64,000 bases of DNA from Lucinisca nassula (GCA_963580285.1 OY757010.1:152602714-152666713), one strand, 5' to 3'. Positions 34,662-44,070 are shown, counted from the stretch's first letter. The notes: a model not told the origin generated them from the sequence alone. Numbers and translations are program-made.

Positions 34662-36998
34662 TTAATGTTCTAGACCATAGATGTTAATTAGCCTTTTGAG
34701 GCGTTCCTCAACTATTTTCCGGAGGCCTTCTACTCTGAAAAATTCACATTCACTTTTTAATTCTAAAAGATACTTTGTTTCTCTTGGCAGAACAGCTTCA
34801 CTCTGGAGAGAACATGAGTTTCGGAGGAAGTTCAGGATGAGTTTAAAATGAGAAGGGTCTCTGTCAAAGAAGTAACTATTCCCCAACGGTCGGATGGTTT
34901 TCTCATCCTTGAAAAGCAAGGCAAATAGGGATTTTGGGTCTTGCTCCAAGGTGAGTCTACTAGTTTCAAACCTCTGCCCGCCAATATTTAAAATAATTTT
35001 TCTCTCCTGCATGTTTTTAAGGTAACTTTGTAGTTCCTCTAATTCTCTGGCCTCTTGATCAGGAACTGTCTCGTAGGGTTCCATTGTATGTTTGTCTAAA
35101 TTCTGATTAGGTGCGCGTTTTAGCTTTCTCTTGTGTGTGTTTCTTTTTATTATCCTATTGTCATCACCTCCTCCATTTCCTATCTCCATATTTGTGTCAC
35201 TTTCGCTTTCAGAGGAATCTGTGTCACTGCTACTACTAGATTCACTTAACATTTCTTTCGTCACTCTTTGTTTCCGATTTTCCATTCTAACCCCCTCCTG
35301 TTGCACTGTTTTTGTTACTGTCATGTCAATCACACTTTCACCTGCTACATTCCTGGTATTTTTGGTCACATATCTGTCAATTACACTATCCACTACCTCT
35401 AGCATTTCAGTTTCTTCAACAGCCACCCTATCTAAACCTTCATCTATTAACTCCTCCGCTGCACAATCTGTCATATAATCCAACACTTCTTCATTAAACG
35501 ATTCCACTGTTTGATTTATACTTTCTCGTACTTCTGGTTCCCTCAAAATACTGGCTACTGCCCTCTCCATTTCCAACCTGGTTCTTGTATCTTGGTCTTC
35601 TGATTCACATACACTATCTTCCACCTGTGATACTGAATCTTCATAAGGATTTGTCATTTCTCTCATTATTTTGTCAACTATTCCTTCCTCCTTTTTGCTT
35701 TCCTCACTCTTATTTTCTCGGTCATTTAATTTGTCTACTACAATTCGGACCTCAGCCACAATTTCTTTTTCATTAATTCTCTTATTTTCATTCGCTTTCT
35801 GATTATCTTCCACATTCTTATGTTCTTTTTCATTCTTATTTTCTTTCTCTTTCAGTTTGTCATTGACTGTCCTATTTTCTTTTTCACTCCTATTTTCTTT
35901 CTCCTTTGGTATGTCTTTCACAGTCTTATTTGCTTTTTCACTCTTATTTTCTTTCTCCTTTGGTTTGTCTTTCACTGTCATATTATCTTTTCCATTTTTA
36001 TTTTCTTTCTCCTTTGGTTTGTCTTTCACAGTCATATTTTCTTTTTCACTTTTATTTTCTTTCTCCTTTGGTTTGTCTTTCATAGTCGTATCATCTTTAT
36101 CACTCCTACCTTCTTTAAGCTTTTGTATGTCTTTTACAGTTTTATTTTCTTTTACATTTCTATTTTCTTTATCCTCTGGTTTCTCTTTCACAATCTTATT
36201 TTCTTTTTCATTCCTATTTTCTTTCTCCTTTGGTTTGTCCTTCATTATCTTATTGTCTTTTCCACACTTATTTTCTTTTTCCTTTGTTTTGTCTTTCACT
36301 GTCTTATTTTCTTTTTCACTCTTATTTTCTTTCTCCTTTGTTTTGTCTTTCACAGTCTTATTTTCTTTTTCACTTTTATGTCTCTCTGTCCCTTTTTGAT
36401 TGAAATTGTGATTGTTTTTCTCCTTTCTTGGACCTGCTTCATTTCTGTTCTCATTATTTGTATCCATACTAATTTCCATTTCAGAATCCGAACTACTATC
36501 TGTGGTTGAAGACAGGCCACAGTCAGCCAGAAGAGATGATGCAGACATACGTGCCACCTTGATTGGAGGTTCTTCTAAAGAGATCTCGTCTGGCTCCTCC
36601 AGCGAAATAGGTGAGTTCTCCCTGGTCACTTTTCTTGGTCTTGGATTTCTGGCAGGATCATTTCGCTTTACAATCACTGACTGTAATCCGGGTATTGGAC
36701 TCTCTGGTTCATTTGTTAGGCTGTTAACATACTTCCATTTAGTATCCTGAATTTCTCTTATAAATCTAGCCATCATTTCTCTAGCCTCATCCCCCCTAAT
36801 ACCTGTCTCCCTATGAATGTAAATCATATCTGCCTCACGAACGTTACAAGCATGCTTGTGGTTCCTTCTAACGAACAGCAGTTTGCATACTGAGCACTGA
36901 TATCCGATGCCAGTATGTTGATCCTGCAAATGTCGTTGCACTTCATACTTCGTCTTGAAGTAGTGGTTGGAGCATATTGTGCACAGGTAATTGAATCC
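34662..36998 (-). CDS. Gypsy-2 ORF3: C2H2 zinc finger, charged repeats and BTB/T1 domain
   Basis: Long uninterrupted frame in the env position of Gypsy-2. A finger (C-X2-C-X13-H-X4-H) spans the first codons after a splice acceptor (AG at 37000-36999), and a second partial finger (C-X2-C...H-X-H) follows. Residues counted from 36941: acidic/Ser-rich ~110-160; eleven 18-residue Lys/Glu/Asn repeats ~189-386; Ser/Asp/Glu run ~590-620; basic NLS-like KRNTHKRKLKRAP; and a BTB/T1 domain at ~647-745 (ILNIGGQRFETSRLTL start, FFDRDPSHFKLILNFLR core). T1 domains tetramerise and in KCTD proteins often recruit Cullin-3. Fingers plus NLS suggest a nuclear protein. There is no ATG before the fingers, so translation must begin in an upstream exon. 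No signal peptide or membrane segment: not an Env protein. Function in the element is unknown. Confidence 0.8.
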   Translation of the reverse strand, partial: GFNYLCTICSNHYFKTKYEVQRHLQDQHTGIGYQCSVCKLLFVRRNHKHACNVREADMIYIHRETGIRGDEAREMMARFIREIQDTKWKYVNSLTNEPESPIPGLQSVIVKRNDPARNPRPRKVTRENSPISLEEPDEISLEEPPIKVARMSASSLLADCGLSSTTDSSSDSEMEISMDTNNENRNEAGPRKEKNNHNFNQKGTERHKSEKENKTVKDKTKEKENKSEKENKTVKDKTKEKENKCGKDNKIMKDKPKEKENRNEKENKIVKEKPEDKENRNVKENKTVKDIQKLKEGRSDKDDTTMKDKPKEKENKSEKENMTVKDKPKEKENKNGKDNMTVKDKPKEKENKSEKANKTVKDIPKEKENRSEKENRTVNDKLKEKENKNEKEHKNVEDNQKANENKRINEKEIVAEVRIVVDKLNDRENKSEESKKEEGIVDKIMREMTNPYEDSVSQVEDSVCESEDQDTRTRLEMERAVASILREPEVRESINQTVESFNEEVLDYMTDCAAEELIDEGLDRVAVEETEMLEVVDSVIDRYVTKNTRNVAGESVIDMTVTKTVQQEGVRMENRKQRVTKEMLSESSSSSDTDSSESESDTNMEIGNGGGDDNRIIKRNTHKRKLKRAPNQNLDKHTMEPYETVPDQEARELEELQSYLKNMQERKIILNIGGQRFETSRLTLEQDPKSLFALLFKDEKTIRPLGNSYFFDRDPSHFKLILNFLRNSCSLQSEAVLPRETKYLLELKSECEFFRVEGLRKIVEERLKRLINIYGLEH
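35784..36377 (-). repeat. Eleven 54-bp (18-residue) coding repeats in ORF3
   Basis: Unit pattern K-S-E-K-E-N-K-T-V-K-D-K-x-K-E-K-E-N, all in frame, with later units more diverged. Highly charged and probably extended or helical. Confidence 0.9.
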
Positions 36999-37617
36999 CT
37001 GGAAGTATACAGAAACACTTTTGAGTAACGAGTCTTATACTCTTTTTTTTTTTTTTTTTTTTTTTTTGACTGGGGTAGCTTGTAACATAGCAAGCCTAGG
37101 GAGACAGCGTTGCTATATTCCACTATACCCTTCTTTGTTACTCAAGACAGCCCTTATTTTAATTTTGTTGGTTTCAGATAATGGAAGCCATGATCCATGC
37201 AAGCTAAACAAACGTATATCACAGGACAGCAGCTGAACTCACCATTGCTATAATGTTTTTGTACGCCCTTTGCGTTCATTCTTGTAATACAGACTTTTAG
37301 GATGTATATGTATAGTTAACCATACAACACATTCCTCATACAACATACAAAGGAATACAGACTTTTAGGATGTATATGTATAGTCAACCATACAACACAT
37401 TCCTCATACAACATGCAAGGAAACTGAAATTTGAAACTTCAGTTATATTTTGTAACCAGCTTTAACCAACAGGTGTTCAACTGTTGTCTAGGATGTGTTA
37501 TGTAACATACAGTTTGATATATGATGAGATAAAAAAAAATCACGGAATATCTTCACATGTATATATATCTTTCTTTTCCAGGTATGAGGAGAAATGCCAC
37601 AATCAGGGAGACAGCAC
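36999..37617 (-). other. Putative ORF3 intron
   Basis: Runs from a GT (37617-37616) to TTTCTGTATACTTCCAG (AG 37000-36999) on the minus strand. It contains a poly-T/poly-A tract (37041-37068) and a 68-bp tandem repeat (37286-37353, 37354-37415). Confidence 0.3.
37286..37415. repeat. 68-bp tandem duplication
   Basis: 'aatacagacttttaggatgt' starts at 37286 and again at 37354, and the following ~60 bp match apart from one or two bases. Confidence 0.9.
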
Positions 37618-37653
37618 CTCACCGCATAATGGGCAAGAATACAGACGGGCCAT
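37618..37653 (-). CDS. Candidate first exon of ORF3
   Basis: Minus-strand ATG at 37653 opens twelve codons containing Y-S-C-P-L-C-G-E, the start of a C2H2 finger. A GT after GAG (37618) would join in phase 0 with the exon at 36998. A better-looking donor (GCG|GTGAGG) four bases earlier would break the frame, and without splicing a stop follows four codons later. The joined finger lacks the usual histidines for this pair of cysteines. Weak evidence. Confidence 0.25.
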
Positions 37654-38154
37654 ATAGCGAGCTTTCCAACTGAGCTGACATACAATGATTTTTTATATAT
37701 ATATATATTTGCTTATTGTGAATTGCACAATTATAGTTCCACTATCAGACGTTCAGTGATGCCATGGCAAACTTGTATCTATCTCTACCACCACTGTTAT
37801 TATTGTTATTTATTTATTTTATTTATTTATTTATTTATTTATTTTTTTTTTTTTTTTATATATAAATAAAGAATAGTAGAACTGTCCATCATAATGATAA
37901 TAAAAAGAAATGATAGTAGACCTGAAAAAGGTGCTCTTCATCATTAGTTTGATTATCTGATAATTTGATGTTAATCTTTGTCAATTTTTTTTTTTTTTTT
38001 TTTTTTTTTTAAGCTTGATTTTTTTTTTTTATTATTATTTATTGAGGGGAGGGGGGGGGTCATATTTGCTTGTAAGTTACCAACTTATATTATCCTGAAG
38101 GTGTTGCTGAAAAGAGTTTTTGTTCTGTTAACCATCGGATACTCCAGTCTTAAC
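37654..38154. other. Pol-ORF3 spacer, low complexity
   Basis: TATA and ATTT runs (37690-37860), long T runs (37985-38028) and a G run (38045-38058). Nothing coding recognised. Confidence 0.5.
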
Positions 38155-41100
38155 CTATTTAGCGACAAACCAATCTGGTTTGTCCTCCCCTAAATAAGGT
38201 TTCAGTTTATCGTGATGTACAACCAGGGGTTTTGCTCTTGGGCCAGACTGTATTCTGAATAAAACATCATTCAGAATTTCCACAACTACCATAGGTCCTT
38301 TCCAAGGTCTTTGGAGTTTTGGATTGAATCCAATTTTGCGTTTGGGACTAAAGTACCAAACAGCATCTCCCAATTTATATGGGTTTTTATGTACTTTAAC
38401 GTCATACCTTCTTTTCATGCTCTCACTCGAAATGTTTAATTGCTTTCGGGCGAAATCATGAACATCATGTAGCTTCTGCTCTAGTTGATAGGCATGTTCA
38501 GTTGCACAGAGTCTATCCTCCCTTATAGGTCTACCTAAAGTTATATCTATAGGGAGTGTCAATTCCCTTCCAAACATCATCATGGCTGGTGAAATCCCCG
38601 TCGTCTCATGAATTGAAGATCTATATGCCATCATAAGCAGGGGGATATGTTCGTCCCAGTCATCTTGCTTATCCGTTATATAGGAAGCAATCATATTTTG
38701 AATGGAACGATTTGCTCTTTCAACCAATCCATCTGACTGTGGCCGACGAATAGTTGTCCTTGTTTTGTTGATACCCAAAAGCATGCAGACCTCTTGAAAA
38801 ACTTTGGCTTCAAAATTTGTTCCCAGGTCTGTATGTAACTGCAGAGGTACTCCAAATATTGATATAAATCTGTTTACCAGCTTGGAGGCAACCGTTCTTG
38901 CCTCTTGTGTTTTTAGGGGAATTGCGTCCACCCATTTTGTAAAATAGCAAGACACAACCATCAGATATTTGTTACCCTTCTTAGAAATTGGATAAGGACC
39001 ACAAATATCGACCCCGATGCGTTCCATTGGACAACCAACATTGTACTGCCGCATAGGGGCTTTTGCACGCCTATACGGCATCTTTCTTGAACCGCATGTT
39101 GAACATGTCCTACACCAGTAGGACACATCCTTATACATATTACTCCAATAAAATCTTTTCTTGATTTTATCATACGTTTTGCGCCTTCCCAAATGTCCAG
39201 CAGTGATGTATTCATGAAGCTGCCGGAAAACTTCCCTTCTCAAAATAGCAGGCACAAGGAAGAGATACTTTGCATCATTACAAACGTCATTCTCATGTCT
39301 CTTATAAAGGACATTGTCTCTAAGTTCTATTGTATTCCATTCATGCCAATAGGCCTTAAGTTCTTTGCAGTAAGGTGCTACCGCAGACCAACTAGGCTTC
39401 TCATTACTTCTTTTCCACTCAAGCAGGAGTTTTAAAGTGGAATCATTTTCCTGCTGAGTGCGAATATTCTCCTGGGTAATATCTAAACATTCTCCTGACT
39501 TCTCACATGAATCAGAGGACTGGTGAGATCCATCTACATGCTGAGTAGCATTTAAACATATTTCCCTATTGCAGGTGCTGTGACCAAAATTCTGATCATT
39601 GTGAAGACTGTCTAAACCAAGGACGTTTGTGTCAATTACCACAGACTCGCAAGGACACCGCGGCTTATCATCACGAGCCTTCTCTGTGAATGTTGCTATG
39701 CCCGCATGAGCAACACTCAACTCTTCAGAAAATTCCTCCATCTCAAACAAACGCCTTAACAAAGACTCATCTCCAAAATGATCCCACAAATCTTCGGTAC
39801 AAACTGCTGTCATTTTACAGCAACAATAATCTATAGGACGACTTTCATTAGTAATTTTGTGAGCTTCGGCATCCACCCCAGCACATACCTTTGTCTGCGA
39901 GGAGTGAGGAACCCCGATCTGGGTCATTCCTAGTGTCATCTCCTGAGAGAGCACCGATGCTACTCCAGGACCGAAACAAATGGAAGTGTGCGCACCACTA
40001 CCACGAATATCGTCGTCATCTATACTGGGCCCATTAAACTCAGGATTCTTATCCTGGTTTTCAACAAAAGGAGCACTTTGCTTGTGCTCTTCAACTAAGG
40101 TACCATATAAAGTGACTTTACTGTCACACAAACATTCGCCTTCTTCTGAGGCAATCTTCACAGCATTAGACACAGGAGAATACCGCTTCTCATAGCGATC
40201 ACAAAACTTGCAGGAGTTATCATAACAAGGTCTGCGGGACAAGGAATCTGCATTATTGTGAACCCTTCCTGCTCGGTGCACAACAGTAAATGTATAGGCC
40301 GATAAAATCTCTATCCATCTAGCTATCTGACCCTCACAGTTCTTAAATCTCATGAGCCACTGTAGGGACCCATGGTCAGTCCTCACTGTAAAATGCTGAC
40401 CAAACAAATAATGGTGAAAATTTTTAACTGCTAAGACAACAGCTAACAGCTCTTTTCTTGTTGTGCAATACTGTCTTTCAGATTTAGACAAGCATTTACT
40501 ATAATAGCATAGCACTTTCTCTTCTCCATCCTGTAGTTGTGATAACACTGCTCCTATCCCAACATTAGATGCATCACAATCAAGTAGGAAGGGTTGCCCC
40601 TGGAGAAGTGGATAACTGAGAACAGGTGCACGTGTCAGCAAATCTTTGATGGCTTCAAAAGCATTCTGACAAATTTCAGTCCATATAAAACTGCAGTTTT
40701 TCTCAGTCAGCTTGTGCAATGGTTTGCAAACCGTTGCGAAATTTGGTATAAACTTTCTATAATATGAGGCTAAACCCACAAACTGTCGCACTTCGGTAGC
40801 AGTTCTTGGCTGTGGCCATTCCTGAACAGCTTGAATTTTTGCTGGATCGGTTGCTATTCCTTGGCTTGACACTTCATGTCCAAGAAAGGCTACCTTAGTG
40901 CACAACAGACTGCACTTTTTAGGGTTTAATTTTAGATTGGCTTCTTTAAGTCTTTCCAACACTATCCTCAAATTTTGCAAATGTTCTTCGAAAGTTTTTG
41001 AGTAAACAATTATATCATCAAGATATATCAACAATATAAGGAAGGTCAGACCAGAAAACACCCTCTCCATGAGGCGTTCAAACACACTGGGCGAATTAAT

Positions 41101-42435
41101 TAAACCAAAAGGTAGAACACGCCATTGCCATAAGCCACTGCCAGGGATGGAGAAAGCAGTTTTGGGCCTATCCTCTTCGGCAATACTAACTTGATGGAAG
41201 CCACTTTTCAAATCTAACGTAGAGAACCATTTGGAGCCCCCCAAAGCATCAAGCGTATCATCAATGCGAGGCAGAGGATGGCTGTCGGGAACAGTCAACT
41301 GGTTGAGCCGTCTATAATCAACACAAAATCTTGTTGTACCATCACGTTTAGGAACAAGAACAGCTGGTGCACTCCATGCAGAAAATGACGGCTCAATCAG
41401 CCCTTTCTCTGCCATTGCTTTGATTTCATTCTCTGCAAACTCTCTTTTAGCTAAGGGTATTCTGTATGGTCTTAATTTTACTGGCTTACAGTCTGGCATG
41501 GTTTTAATAGTATGCTCAACTAAATTTGTACAACCAAGATCATGTGAAGACGTAGAAAACTGATCCTTGTATTCATATAACAACATTTTCAAACTCTGTT
41601 TTTGTGACTCCGTTAAGTTAGAAGAGCTTTGAAGAAGAAGCTCATCAATATGCTGATAAGCCTCTCCTTCAGAGGAATCTTCGCTGGTGCTGAGGGAGTG
41701 GACTTTCTCTAACCTTTCCGTCTCCACGGGCTCATATATTGCGGCTACAGTGTTTTTGCGAAGCAAAATAGACTCGTTACCCAGATTCAGGATTCGAATA
41801 GGAACAGTCCCAGTTTCAGGGCTAACCAAAGCTTTTGCCACCATCAAACCACTACGGTTGACAAAACATTCGGTAGCCTCCACTATACCAGTACCGTTTT
41901 TATCAAACCTGTCCAATGGCCGTCCCCTTACAATAACTTCACATTCAGGGGGTATTTCAGTACTCTCAAGAACAGCAACTCTGCAACAAGCGGGTGTGAC
42001 AGCCACACTACTGTGAAAACAGGCTATCCTTTCACCATTCAAAACCAAATGATATTTGCTTAAGAGCACGTCACATTTGTGTTTGATCATAAAGTCAATG
42101 CCAAGAATACCATCATTTTTGACATCTGCAAACAACACTTCATGGAGCAATGCTTGATTGCCCAGTGTAATCTCTACCTCGGCTTTTCCCAGAAAGGGCG
42201 AGCTTTCACCTGTGGCCGTCACAAGTCGCATGTTAACAGGTTCCAATATTGGGCGTGTTTCTTGTGGCCATCTGTCTAACAAACTTTTGCTGAGGATTGT
42301 ACAACACGAGCCAGTGTCAACAAGAAAGGCTACAGAATGACCTTGAATACAAGCTGCGACAAAATAACCTTCCTCCATACTTCTGACTGGTACTGAATTG
42401 GGCCTATCTAATGTTGTCGGGATGCGGCCCCCCAA
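38155..42435 (-). CDS. pol: Gypsy-2 Pol: protease, RT, RNase H, integrase
   Basis: 1,426 residues counted from the TTG at 42435; no ATG lies there, so expression is probably as a Gag-Pol fusion by -1 frameshift. Domains in order: aspartic protease with D-T-G at 40-42 and I-L-G-I-D flap region ~109-113; RT ~320-495 with YLDD at 471-474; RNase H ~610-740 (D-C-D-A-S start, D-H-G, A-D-S-L-S-R end); integrase zinc domain H1074, H1081, C1108, C1111; core D1143, D1203, E1239 with a 35-residue gap; and a WKGP (GPY/F-type) motif ~1378 in the C-terminal domain. A Cys-rich insert of roughly 300 residues (740-1050) between RNase H and integrase is unusually long. All catalytic residues are present and the frame is unbroken, so the protein may be active. 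Confidence 0.95.
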   Translation of the reverse strand: MGGRIPTTLDRPNSVPVRSMEEGYFVAACIQGHSVAFLVDTGSCCTILSKSLLDRWPQETRPILEPVNMRLVTATGESSPFLGKAEVEITLGNQALLHEVLFADVKNDGILGIDFMIKHKCDVLLSKYHLVLNGERIACFHSSVAVTPACCRVAVLESTEIPPECEVIVRGRPLDRFDKNGTGIVEATECFVNRSGLMVAKALVSPETGTVPIRILNLGNESILLRKNTVAAIYEPVETERLEKVHSLSTSEDSSEGEAYQHIDELLLQSSSNLTESQKQSLKMLLYEYKDQFSTSSHDLGCTNLVEHTIKTMPDCKPVKLRPYRIPLAKREFAENEIKAMAEKGLIEPSFSAWSAPAVLVPKRDGTTRFCVDYRRLNQLTVPDSHPLPRIDDTLDALGGSKWFSTLDLKSGFHQVSIAEEDRPKTAFSIPGSGLWQWRVLPFGLINSPSVFERLMERVFSGLTFLILLIYLDDIIVYSKTFEEHLQNLRIVLERLKEANLKLNPKKCSLLCTKVAFLGHEVSSQGIATDPAKIQAVQEWPQPRTATEVRQFVGLASYYRKFIPNFATVCKPLHKLTEKNCSFIWTEICQNAFEAIKDLLTRAPVLSYPLLQGQPFLLDCDASNVGIGAVLSQLQDGEEKVLCYYSKCLSKSERQYCTTRKELLAVVLAVKNFHHYLFGQHFTVRTDHGSLQWLMRFKNCEGQIARWIEILSAYTFTVVHRAGRVHNNADSLSRRPCYDNSCKFCDRYEKRYSPVSNAVKIASEEGECLCDSKVTLYGTLVEEHKQSAPFVENQDKNPEFNGPSIDDDDIRGSGAHTSICFGPGVASVLSQEMTLGMTQIGVPHSSQTKVCAGVDAEAHKITNESRPIDYCCCKMTAVCTEDLWDHFGDESLLRRLFEMEEFSEELSVAHAGIATFTEKARDDKPRCPCESVVIDTNVLGLDSLHNDQNFGHSTCNREICLNATQHVDGSHQSSDSCEKSGECLDITQENIRTQQENDSTLKLLLEWKRSNEKPSWSAVAPYCKELKAYWHEWNTIELRDNVLYKRHENDVCNDAKYLFLVPAILRREVFRQLHEYITAGHLGRRKTYDKIKKRFYWSNMYKDVSYWCRTCSTCGSRKMPYRRAKAPMRQYNVGCPMERIGVDICGPYPISKKGNKYLMVVSCYFTKWVDAIPLKTQEARTVASKLVNRFISIFGVPLQLHTDLGTNFEAKVFQEVCMLLGINKTRTTIRRPQSDGLVERANRSIQNMIASYITDKQDDWDEHIPLLMMAYRSSIHETTGISPAMMMFGRELTLPIDITLGRPIREDRLCATEHAYQLEQKLHDVHDFARKQLNISSESMKRRYDVKVHKNPYKLGDAVWYFSPKRKIGFNPKLQRPWKGPMVVVEILNDVLFRIQSGPRAKPLVVHHDKLKPYLGEDKPDWFVAK
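42408..42435 (-). other. Gypsy-2 gag/pol overlap with G6 run (-1 frameshift zone)
   Basis: Pol is in the -1 frame relative to gag. Six consecutive G on the minus strand (42433-42428) lie in the overlap, where a Gly codon in the P site could re-pair one base back. It is not a classic X-XXY-YYZ heptamer. Confidence 0.5.
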
Positions 42436-43820
42436 ACCGACTGGTTCCAGTTTCCCTGATTATTGTCAAAGTGTCCTGGTGCATTTCTATGATTGTTAGT
42501 GTTAGTGTGATTTGCCCCGTTTTGTCTGTTTACAGAGTTGTTTCTCCCTGCTGGTGTGTTTTGTGCAACCCGATTTTGGTAAGACGTACGATTCCAGTTT
42601 TGATGGTTGTTATTGCCCCTGTACTGACCCATATACCTTTGCTGTATACTAGTAGTAGGAGGGAGATTATTTTGAAATGCCCTATTATGTCCGCCATTTC
42701 TACCGAAATTTTGATTGGGTTGTTTTACGCCAGCAAATTTTCCATTAGCATACCGCTCATTATTAGTGCTAGAACAGTTTTGTTTTGTCATGTTTTTCAT
42801 TTGATCAGAAAGTGAGTGTAAGGTATCGCAGAGTGCTGCAAGCTGTGCATTTGAGTCATTTTCTTTTTCTTTACTCTGCTGGCAGTCCGTCTCAAGTTGG
42901 CCAACTAAACGTGTTCTCTGCTTATCCGCAATCTTATGTGACTCTAATCTCAGAGCTATCCGTTCTGCATCTGCAAGACTCTTAGGACCTAGTTCTCTAA
43001 CGCGTAATCGAAGGTCAGAGTCAGTCAGTGCGTCAATAAAATTGTCAAGTGACAAAGTCTCAATCACATCCTTATTTACGCCTGGGTAGGCCTGACGTAC
43101 AAGCTTTTTGATTGCCTGTGCCAATTCAGGTATAGACTCTCCCTTGTTTCTAAGTCTGGACTTCAGTTGTGTTCTGAAAATTTCAGACCTATTGACTGAT
43201 CCAAACCTGTTAGCCAGTTTTTCTACCAGTATATTATAATCACGACGTCCGTCATGATCAAGCTCACTTAACAGGGATCTTGCTTCCCCTGTTAAACAGT
43301 TTGCCAAATACAGAGATTTTTCTCTGTATTGCCAACCATTTATCTCGCAGGTGATCTCAAACTGAGATAAAAACTCATCAAAATCTGATTCCCCACTGAA
43401 ATGCTGAGGTTTCATTTTAAAGTGTGAGTGGTCTCCCCTTGCGTGAGAACTGCATTCAATTGTGGAAATATCGGCCCTTTCGTTACTTTGAACTGTTTGA
43501 GTATCCGATGAGTTAACATTGGAGTTTTGATTATTTGGGACAAGGTCTGCAACAAGATTGTTAAATTTTGTATCCAAATTAGATAGTTTCTGATTAACAT
43601 GCTCAGTAAGACCGGAAATAGTGTCTTGCATTATTTTCCCCATTTTTGAAATTTCTGAATCAAGCTTATTTTCAAGCATAGACATCTGTAAGGAATTTGC
43701 AGAACTTGCAATTGAATTACCATCTTCATACGTGTCATTTTCTCTATTTTGTTGAGATGTACTAGGAGTATTTATGTTCCCTTCAATATTAGTGTTATTT
43801 AAATGTTCTTCGCTTGCCAT
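42408..43820 (-). CDS. gag: Gypsy-2 Gag protein
   Basis: 470 residues from a clear ATG at 43820 to TAG at 42408. N-terminal ~45-95 is a likely coiled coil after an Asn/Ser-rich start. Residues ~138-297 are the retrotransposon capsid domain (F-S-G-E-S-D-F-D-E-F-L-S-Q-F start; conserved L-T-G-E-A-R-S-L-L; L.NRFG). The C-terminal ~120 residues are Asn/Gln/Arg-rich with several RGN or NRN patches. There is no CCHC zinc knuckle, so RNA binding may rely on this basic, low-complexity tail. Pol begins in the -1 frame in a 28-nt overlap. The 3' end of the primer-binding site is 250 bp upstream. Confidence 0.92.
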   Translation of the reverse strand: MASEEHLNNTNIEGNINTPSTSQQNRENDTYEDGNSIASSANSLQMSMLENKLDSEISKMGKIMQDTISGLTEHVNQKLSNLDTKFNNLVADLVPNNQNSNVNSSDTQTVQSNERADISTIECSSHARGDHSHFKMKPQHFSGESDFDEFLSQFEITCEINGWQYREKSLYLANCLTGEARSLLSELDHDGRRDYNILVEKLANRFGSVNRSEIFRTQLKSRLRNKGESIPELAQAIKKLVRQAYPGVNKDVIETLSLDNFIDALTDSDLRLRVRELGPKSLADAERIALRLESHKIADKQRTRLVGQLETDCQQSKEKENDSNAQLAALCDTLHSLSDQMKNMTKQNCSSTNNERYANGKFAGVKQPNQNFGRNGGHNRAFQNNLPPTTSIQQRYMGQYRGNNNHQNWNRTSYQNRVAQNTPAGRNNSVNRQNGANHTNTNNHRNAPGHFDNNQGNWNQSVWGAASRQH

Positions 43821-44070
43821 TTTGTAATATCACTTCCACAGAGCAAAGATCAAACAAACACCAGGATTTCTTTGGATTTTTTTTTTTTACTTTATTTTCA
43901 GGGTGAGAGCTGCAAGGAACACAGACTCAAGCTACCAGTGCGCAAACCATCCAGTAGATCTACCTACAACCAGTGTGTCACTTATGCCAACAATAAATTT
44001 CTTGAATAAAAATCGGTGTTATTTATTTCAATCCCTGATTTTTCTAAAACTGTCGAATTTGATATTAGTT
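43821..44070 (-). other. Gypsy-2 leader
   Basis: About 250 bp between primer site and gag. On the opposite strand, 'ttattttcag' (AG 43899-43900) precedes a ~35-codon open stretch ending TAA at 44009 with an overlapping AATAAA. This is probably chance but is noted as a finding. Confidence 0.6.

Noticed and set aside
35820..36509. 229-codon + strand frame rich in Phe/Leu/Ile, like a membrane protein
   Set aside because: Exact antisense of the Lys/Glu repeat in ORF3; the hydrophobic pattern is a by-product.
34662..36998. ORF3 as a retroviral envelope gene
   Set aside because: Position fits, but there is no signal peptide, furin-like site or transmembrane segment; domains are nuclear/cytoplasmic in type.
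37570..37652. Plus-strand exon behind 'tctttcttttccag'
   Set aside because: The opposite strand has the zinc-finger-like start in sense with ORF3; both are short and neither is proven, but the plus reading has no partner exon.
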